From Polyodon spathula (lineage: Eukaryota > Chordata > Actinopteri > Acipenseriformes > Polyodontidae), in contig NC_054537.1 in the NCBI RefSeq assembly GCF_017654505.1, forward strand, positions 69,458,145 to 69,522,144: DNA of 64,000 nt. Direction: 5' to 3'. A model generated the notes under the pieces. That model was not told the DNA's origin and ran no database searches. It worked only from the letters and a program-made list of their open reading frames with translations. Shown here piece by piece: positions 56,489 to 64,000 of this stretch (its first letter is position 1; each line of letters opens with the position of its first letter). A program made the translations under genes and the position numbers.

Positions 56489-56910
56489 ATGTAAACAAAC
56501 TGCAAAGCAATATCTGTTTTGTGATACAGTCAAGAGTACCTAAGGCTAAACTATTGAAGAATCCAAATCAATTGAACACAATTGTGGGGCACAAAAACGT
56601 TCAATGCCAACTATTTGGTTACTGGTGTCTAAATAGAAATTGAGTGATTCATTTTCTAACATTGTACTTGTCTTCTTAATCTTGGCTGAAAATAAGGATT
56701 GAAAGCTAAAACCTAACCACTGTTTTTTTAAATAAAAAAGGGTTCTTTGTTTGCTTGAAGCAGGAGTGGAAATGAAGTTACTGAATCACTGCTTTAAACT
56801 GGTGGATAATTTATGCTGGCAAGTTATAAACCCGGAAGCAAAGCAAGCAGGTGCAGAACTTTGTTCAGATATTCATCAATCATCGATATTATTTTTTAAA
56901 ATTATATATA
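56489..56910. other. Unassigned DNA
   Basis: No features recognised. Confidence 0.45.

Positions 56911-56979
<69 letters not shown>
56911..56979. repeat. (TA)n microsatellite
   Basis: Runs directly into the CAGCTCTG terminus of a Tc1-like element. Confidence 0.9.
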
Positions 56980-56980
<1 letters not shown>

Positions 56981-57723
56981 CAGCTCTGAAAAAAATTAAG
57001 AGACCACTGCAAAATTATCAATTTCTCTGGTTTTATGTGTTTGGGTAAAATGAACATTTTTGTTTTATTCTGTAAACTACTGACAACATTTTTCCCAAAT
57101 TCCAAATAAAAATATTGTCATTTAGAGCATTTATTTGCAGAAAATGACAACTGGTCAAAGTAACAAAAAAGATGCAGTGTTGTCAGACCTCGAATAATGC
57201 AAAGAAAATAAGTTCATATTCATTTTTAAACAACACAATACTAATGTTTTAACTTAGGAAGAGTTCAGAAATCAATATTTGGTGGAATAACCCTGATTTT
57301 CAATCACAGCTTTCATGCGTCTTGGCATGCTCTCCACCAGTCTTTCACATTGATGTTGGGTGACTTTATGCCACTCCTGGCGCAAAAATTTAAGCAGCTC
57401 GGCTTTGTTTGATGGCTTGTGACCATCCATCTTCCTCTTCATCAAGGCTGGAATCGGGTAGATTTGTCTTTGTGAAGGACGCATGAATCAAGCCAAGTAC
57501 AAGGTTGTCCTGGAAGAAAACTTGCCTCCTTCTGCTCTGACAATGTTCCCCAACTCTGAGGATTGGTTTTTCCAGCAGGACAATGCTCCATGCCACACAA
57601 CCAGGTCAATCAAGGTGTGGATGGAGAACCACCAGATCAAGACCCTGTCATTGCCAGCCTAATCTTCAGACCTGAACCCAATTGAAAACCTCTGGAATGT
57701 GATCAAGAGGAAGATGGATGGTC
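56980..57723 (-). mobile_element. Rearranged Tc1-like transposon
   Basis: 56980-57439 is the 3' end of the element on the minus strand: terminal repeat CAGCTCTGAAAAAAATTAAG, then the transposase C-terminus from MDGHKPSNKAEL to QGYSTKY. 57440-57723 is the preceding part of the same transposase but on the plus strand, with WFFQQDNAPCHT (second catalytic Asp) and NPIENLWNVIKRKMDGH (Glu). GTGACCATCCATCTTCCTCT marks both borders in opposite orientation (57420-57439 and 57704-57723). The two parts are thus joined head to head, and the 5' portion is missing. Confidence 0.85.
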
Positions 57724-60700
57724 ACTATTTCACAAGGATCAGGTAAAAGTCAGATGAGCATTTAAAGCTGTCTCATATTGAATTCCATTGGTACTACTAT
57801 AAATGCCTCTGTGTTGAAATACACAAAGTGCCCCTGTCTTTTGTACCTTCTTGTTGGCGAAAGGCCACACTCAGGCAAAACATAATTGAAATTAAGAAAC
57901 TTTGATACATCAGAGGAAATAACCACCTAGCTGTCCAAGAATTGGCTCTTAAGTCGCACTTATACTGAAGTGGTGCATACCAGCTTGTTTTCAGCACCCT
58001 GTTGTATATTGCCATGTGATACAGTACCTTGCTATTTAACATGGTTGGTTCACACTAATATCAGGGACAATACATAATAAACTTCTCGGCAAAATATTTG
58101 CCTACAGTCACTATGTTTATTTTTTGTACAGCTATGTTCAAGTGTTGTACTAATAGCAAAACTGAAAAGTAATGTCATTGCCAAAGAATGAATCCTAACT
58201 TAGAACAGGGGTAACAATGGATCTCCTTTTATAACAGAACAGTCTTGTTTACAATTGAGGCATATTACAAAATACTAAACTACATGTGAATACTATAACG
58301 AAGAGATTGGCTCTTGCATACTGTAGCTCCTTAGTTTCACCCTATAATGGATTAAACAAATAATAATATAGAGGGGTGGCTAAGCACTGTTTCATATGAT
58401 ACAGACATTACAGGGTTAAAGTAGTTTAATGTTTGCTCTGGCTGCATTGAGGGGTATCAGTTTCATGTGCACCCAACATATAGTAACGTTTCAACAGTCC
58501 AGATATTCTGTATAGTGTTGTCTGTTGATAACCTCCAATCATTGTTGACTGTTAATGCTTAAAGGAGCAATATTAGGTGCTTTAAACCTGTGTGTATTGC
58601 ATTATGTTAGCATAATACCAGCCTCAAAAGTATCCTTATTGTTAGCAATAGATCTGTTAGTTTCCCAGAAGTTATTTGTTGAGTGACATTCCACTGTAGC
58701 TTATTCTTAAGTACAGTTTCTGGCTCCGTGTTGCAAGTGCTTTATTTAGGTCATGACTGAACCCCAAACTTGTGCATGCTTCACGCACACCCTAGGGCTG
58801 TTAAAGGGTAAACATGTTTACTGAGCTGTTTCTCACTGAGAACCCCTGCGATGAGCACTAAAGTTATTCTGCGACAGAGTGTTAATAGAGTAATGCTCTC
58901 TATGTTTAGAAAAGCAATTTGTTTTAAAGGTAATTTCACTTCATCCCAAAGTACATATATGTGTAGGTGTTTTAAAGCACATTTGTTTTCTTTTTTTCAA
59001 TGATTGTGCAATATGACAGAGGTGTCCATGGAGAAGTAGTGGAGAACTTTGTGTTTATCCTCCAGCAGCCATAAAGTCTGGGTGAAGCATAAAGTCTGAG
59101 TGTAGGGCTCAGGTGTGACCCATATACCTGCAACGCAGGGAGCTTAACTTGGCTTTATGCTAATAAGAGGTAAGAGAGGTGGATTTAAACAATTGCTTAC
59201 CAATCCTTATTGTATTGTAGACTTGGAATGAAAAAGTTATTGTTAATCTAGTAATTATACCAAATATTATATAAGTATCAATGCCACACTGTAAGCACAT
59301 TGCCAAGTGAGGCTGATATTTCACTTTCAAATATTCGTTTAGTCTAGTTTCTCTCACATTTCAGTGTTTCTCTAGAATAATGTTTACCCCATAGTGAGAC
59401 ATTTAAACTGAACCAGACACAAGGTGCAAGATACAATCTGTTTGATGCAGTGTACATATTGTACATGGGATGAATGGCTCCAAAGATAATGGGAATGTTT
59501 ACATGCATTAACATCCTCAGATGATTGCTGATTGTTTGCGGAACAACTCATTAGAATGGGTGTGCAGCATTCAGATTCGGAAATGGGTGAGACCAGACGG
59601 AAGTAGTGTAATAGCACATGCTATTGGTCAGAAATCCTGCACACCCCTACTAATTACTCAGCAGTATCCAGGAAATTAGTGTCTCTCTTATCAAAATGCA
59701 AGTATGGTACTTTTTTCACAGTAAACATACGATCATGGTTAGTGTTTCAATGTGCACACATATATTGTATTTGTAAGATCATTGCAAGAGTTCAACAGGC
59801 TTATTTGTCCTAATTTCCATTTTTATGGAGTTCACGGAGTACCCTGCAAAAGTCTAAGCATATATGCCCATCAGGCCCTGGGTTCATACATTAGTACATT
59901 ACATTAAATAGTAATTAAATAGTAATTAAGGGTTAAATATAGCAAATTTCTGTTGTGTAAATTGTTGATAAGCAGTTTAAAATAATTATTTAGTTTAGCA
60001 TATATACACTCAGCACTTACATATCTGACGGCTAAGAGTGTGATGCATATCTGATGATTCCATTTTGGCCCATTCCAACACAAAAAAGATACAAGATACA
60101 TAGGTGAAAGGACTGTGTTTTAAAATAAGTTGGCTTCCATTTAGATGTACTGTAGTTGGTTTTGTTGGTACACTACTACAGTTTCAAAAGAAGTATTTTA
60201 ATTCAGAACAATATGCTTCTGAAAATGGCACTTGCCAAAAGAGACGACTCACACGTGGACTGTAATACAGTACATACTATTAAATCCGGTACGTATTGTA
60301 GCAGTATGTAAAATTACGCATTAACGACCCAGCAGCAAAACAAAATCAAAATGTTACCCATGCACAGAACTGCTTAAAACATAAAAGGCAATGCAATTTA
60401 GCAAATGATAAAAATTTGAATTAAAACAGAATTAAAACAGTATCCAAAGTCAGTATTCAAGATTGCAGAATATAGTTCTCGATAAGGCCTTAATGTCACA
60501 GTTCACTTGCAAATGAAAATGCACAAAAGCAACTAAAGATCACAGATTAAAAAAAAAAAAAAAAAAAAAAAAGTGCATCACAATGTCTAATGCAAAATAA
60601 AGACAGACTGGTTTCCTCATACGAGAAAAAAAAGCAGGCTGTGACGGATAATTAAATAGATTGTAACATTGAAGAGATGGGCTTTGTATCAGAAAACTGG

Positions 60701-60868
60701 TGACAGAGTCAGAAATCGCGTGTGATGGGTAAGTGCATTAATTTGTTACACACATACACACATTTATATAATGGGGATTGTTCTCTTTCTGAATACAAGG
60801 AAGGTGAAACGCAACAGACGTGTCATATATATATTATTTATTTATTTAATATTGAGAATGTAGGGGAT
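57724..60868. other. Unassigned DNA
   Basis: No exon or transposon protein recognised. A24-type run at 60548-60571. Short frames here lack family features. Confidence 0.45.
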
Positions 60869-61375
60869 TGTCACCAGGCTGGCTGTAGTGGTGATCTCAG
60901 ACTCGGAACAGAAACACAGAGTTGTGAGTGAATTACGAATTACACTGATGTGCTGGTTTCATTGCAAAACAGAAAATGAAAAGGTTGAACAAAACAAAAA
61001 CACTTTATCAAATAAAAACAGCACAGTAGCCAAAACAGAAACAAAACGAACAGACATTATCAAACGGGACGAACACTCCACAGTCCGTGCTGGTCCTCCA
61101 GCACGAAGTAGCAACCGCTATTATTATTTCATTGTTATTTCTCCTAACTCTCTCCCATTCTTACACCCTGAATACACAACCCTGTGTGTGTGAAAACTGA
61201 CTCTTTTTATGCAGGGGTACTGAGACTGGATTGCTAATCAATCATTCAATTGGAATCTCGGTACATCTGCACGTGAACTAATTGTGCTCCCTGCACTTCC
61301 ATTCTAATACCCAGTTTAATCTGCATGTGGTGTGATTGTGCATTTCCCCATGCCTAAATACAGTTATACATAAAA
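60869..61375 (-). mobile_element. Partial LTR, family C
   Basis: Begins TGTCACCAGGCTGGCTG, matching the left terminus at 51273, and shares the CAAAACAAAAACA-rich segment, the TATA region (CTCTTTTTATGCAGG, minus-strand CATAAAAAG) and the CACGTGAACTAATTG block. Similarity stops after CCTAAATACAGTTATACAT at about 61375, so the remaining 150 bp and the right terminus are lost. Confidence 0.65.
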
Positions 61376-63151
61376 GCATGCCAGTCAATAGGGAAAGCAG
61401 CTGATTGGTTATTGACAGGAGATAAAGCCAGTGAAGGGGTGAGAACAATTGCCCCTCCAGGTGAAATTACCCACGAAGTGCTAGGCAGCCTAAAAGCAAG
61501 GCTTGAAAACATATTTTTCTTTCAAAACTGCACAAATTATTTTTGTTATGTTATGCATTCTTTCAACATCATTCTGATTTATACAACATGTATTCCCTGT
61601 CTGATGTAAACAAGGAATATGTTTATGAAGGCTTACTATATGTCAACATATTGTTAATATAGGGGTAGATGAAATGTCTGAAATGTTTCCAGTGCTAGGC
61701 ACATTTCTTGGATGTCATGCTAAAGAGGGGAGGCCTACTGCTCTCTGTACTCCTAAATCTGCAAGCTGCGGCCGCTAAATAGACTGACACACTCATTGAG
61801 ACCGTCATTATCATAATTGCAGATCATTATTTGTGCGTGTTGTAAGCTTACATAGGGTACAGAATGAAAGTACCTGTATAACACTGTCAGTGTATGTTTA
61901 CAACAAAGAGATTGCACTTCAGTGGTGTGATTAACCTTGACAGACTGTAGGTGGAATGAACGCAATCTTATTCCTTATTACTGTATTACTTTTATTAGTT
62001 ATAACATAATGATTTTTAATCACATGGTTATTATTAGACTTTGTCAGATGTCCATTTTAGTGTAATATGAACTTGTAAAAAACCCCTGAATCGATTATCC
62101 TAACCGACTTTCTTTTGCTACTTTCCATGCCATTTTCATGCGCTTCCTTTGTCGGTACAATAGAGCAACTATGTATTGTTTTGACAGACGTGTACAACGT
62201 GGTATGTTCCATATTAGCTTTATTTTAACGAACATTGTGTCACTGTGTTCTCGCTGAGTGTGTTTGTTATCTCAATGGGTCTGAGAAGCTCATGACAAAC
62301 ACCCGTAACCTTGAGAGGGTTTCATCCTTGCAAACTGAGACACATAGTCAAGAACACACTGGATAAAGTGTCTGGTGTAAACAAGGAGCATGTTTATGAA
62401 GGCTTATTGTATGTCCACAGAATAATCTTTGGTTACTGTTTATTTTATTACAAATTTCCGTTACCAGACTGTAGAGCGATGCTGTAAATAGGACACAGAA
62501 TGTGACAGTCAGGTACCATAGTGACAGGTCTGCAAGGTCTAATCTCTTAATCTAATCCACCCACCAAGAGGTTTAACAGAACACAGTGCTCTTGAATTCT
62601 GATTACATCACACAGATTAACTGCAGTTGAGTGTTAGAAAGTACAAGCACAGTACTGTGTCATTTTGTATCTCTGCAGATCTGCCATAATCCCTAATTAA
62701 AAACTTGTTTTTCCATATCATCGAAGCGAATACATCTTTAAAGATCACATTCGTAATTATTTTTGTTTAACAGCAAAAACTTTTTTTTGATTTTCAATTT
62801 TGTATTTTTACAGTCATCATTGTTAATCTGGTGCTGTTTCATTTTTTCATTCTAGCTGGAGAAATCTCTTCTCTCCAGGAATATGTTTTTAAATGTAGAA
62901 AATTAAGTTCAAATATGATTATTTTGTACACCGCTTAAAAATTGTGTGAGTGTGTTTTGATCCTTTAATTACTTGTACAAGGAATACAAACTTTAAACCT
63001 ACGTTAAGTAATTTATTAGTATGATTAGTTCAAAACAAATATATGGAAGCACCAAAGTAATTTTATTTGGCACAGGGTATTTTAACGCAGCGTGGGCATA
63101 CATGTGATTATAACACATCTTGTGCAACCTAGCAAAAGTAACAACTTCTAT
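61376..63151. other. Unassigned DNA with a 48-bp direct repeat
   Basis: 61599-61646 recurs at 62370-62417 (about 87% identical, including ACAAGGARYATGTTTATGAA), 771 bp apart. Otherwise nothing recognised. Confidence 0.5.
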
Positions 63152-63355
63152 AGGAGGTAGTGTGGTCTGGTGGTTAAAGTCCAGGGCTTGTAATCAGAAC
63201 GTCACCGGTTCAAATCCCCCCCTGCCATTGACTGATTCACTATGTGACCCTAAACAAGTCATTTAACATTTTTGTGCTCCATTCTGAGGATGAGATCTAG
63301 TGTAAGCAACTAAAGTGCTTTGTGGTCCATTATGAAAGGTGCTATATAAAAATAT
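63152..63355 (+). mobile_element. tRNA-derived SINE with L2-like tail
   Basis: The head TAGTGTGGTCTGGTGGTTAA (A box) and GGTTCAAATCC (B box, 63207-63217) lead to a core with TATGTGACCCTAAACAAGTC ATTTAAC, like MIR/V-type SINEs. The 3' end GAAAGGTGCTATATAAAAA matches the L2 terminus seen at 41460-41500 (minus strand), the usual parasitism of L2 machinery. Confidence 0.82.
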
Positions 63356-64000
63356 TATTATATATTATACTGCACTTGTGTATAGGGTGAATAAATTCTC
63401 CTAAAACAGATACTATAGAAAGACTGAGTGACAGATTTATAAATACATTGACTTGCTATTTTATGGCATACAAACGATTTACTACCCCTGTTTATCAAGA
63501 TGATGGCACTCCATGACAACACAACATCCCAGCTGATTACTTCAATTGCATAATTGTTTGTCCCTGGAATACTGGCACTGTACTAAGATTACAATATGTT
63601 ACTCCACTTCTTAATGTGTAACCAAGATAGGATTAGGTCCAAAGTGCTTTGAATGTTCTTACTCACTGTAGTGCATTCCAGCACTGCTACTGATGATGTA
63701 TTCGTGCTTCTTCTGCCAAACAGTTAGAAGTGTTTAAGAGAACAGCAGCAAATTCAACAGATTCCGAGATTGCATTTATGCTCAAAGTAAGTTATTTGAC
63801 CATGTTTTTTACTTTTAAAAGTATACAAGTAGTAATATGTATATGATACGTAAACTGTGTTTATATTAGTCAGAAAAGTGCATTAGTTGGTCTGATTAAC
63901 AAATAGCATTGTTTGAAAGTAAAATCTGGTTCACAAGTTTGTCAAAGGTTGAGGCTTTAGTCTAAGTCTAGGATAAGTTTAGTTTCAAGACAAGTGCAAG
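63356..64000. other. Unassigned DNA to the window edge
   Basis: No gene or repeat recognised. Confidence 0.45.

Noticed and set aside
60638..60868. TGTGACGG at 60643 as the LTR start
   Set aside because: It resembles the family A terminus, but the homologous family C terminus TGTCACCAGG is at 60869, and no LTR homology precedes it.

Overview
The window looks like vertebrate nuclear DNA from a ray-finned fish, most likely a non-teleost such as a sturgeon or paddlefish. It is AT-rich, has long dinucleotide and AAT microsatellites, an intact single-exon chemokine receptor, and a dense mix of Tc1/mariner, hAT, Harbinger, CR1, L2, restriction-like-endonuclease (RLE) LINE, LTR and tRNA-derived SINE sequence. 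The SINE at 35572-36070 resembles a repeat I remember as abundant in Acipenseriformes. That lineage call is recollection, not a search result.

Layout. 1-5 kb: an intact CC-chemokine receptor of the CCR4/CCR8 group on the minus strand, bracketed by a 160-170 bp direct repeat that suggests a tandemly duplicated receptor locus. 5-11 kb: mostly unassigned intergenic DNA with one hAT MITE. 11-24 kb: a transposon graveyard (RLE-LINE pieces, a 0.6 kb palindrome, two Tc1 relics, three solo LTRs, a Harbinger transposase tail and a near-perfect 557 bp tandem duplication). 24.3-28.5 kb: an apparently complete CR1-clade LINE with both reading frames open. 28.5-33 kb: unassigned DNA with a CORE-SINE-like repeat. 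33.3-34.4 kb: a candidate promoter and first coding exon (plus strand) of an unidentified gene; the rest of the window to 64 kb would then be its first intron or intergenic DNA, filled with SINEs, L2, Tc1, hAT, LTR and RLE-LINE relics.

The chemokine receptor is the only complete host gene I can support. The most interesting signal is at the ORF1/ORF2 junction of the CR1 element. The last codons of ORF1 form a perfect -1 slippery heptamer, T TTA AAC, placed directly against the ORF1 stop. A -1 slip enters the ORF2 frame, which is open across the junction and has no in-frame ATG before the endonuclease domain. This suggests that the polymerase is made as a frameshift fusion.

Other points worth attention are a 17-bp inverted copy of the LINE 5' end, dispersed repeats carrying perfect three-unit heat-shock elements, a 117-bp direct repeat bracketing an RLE-LINE relic, and a Tc1 relic rearranged head to head.
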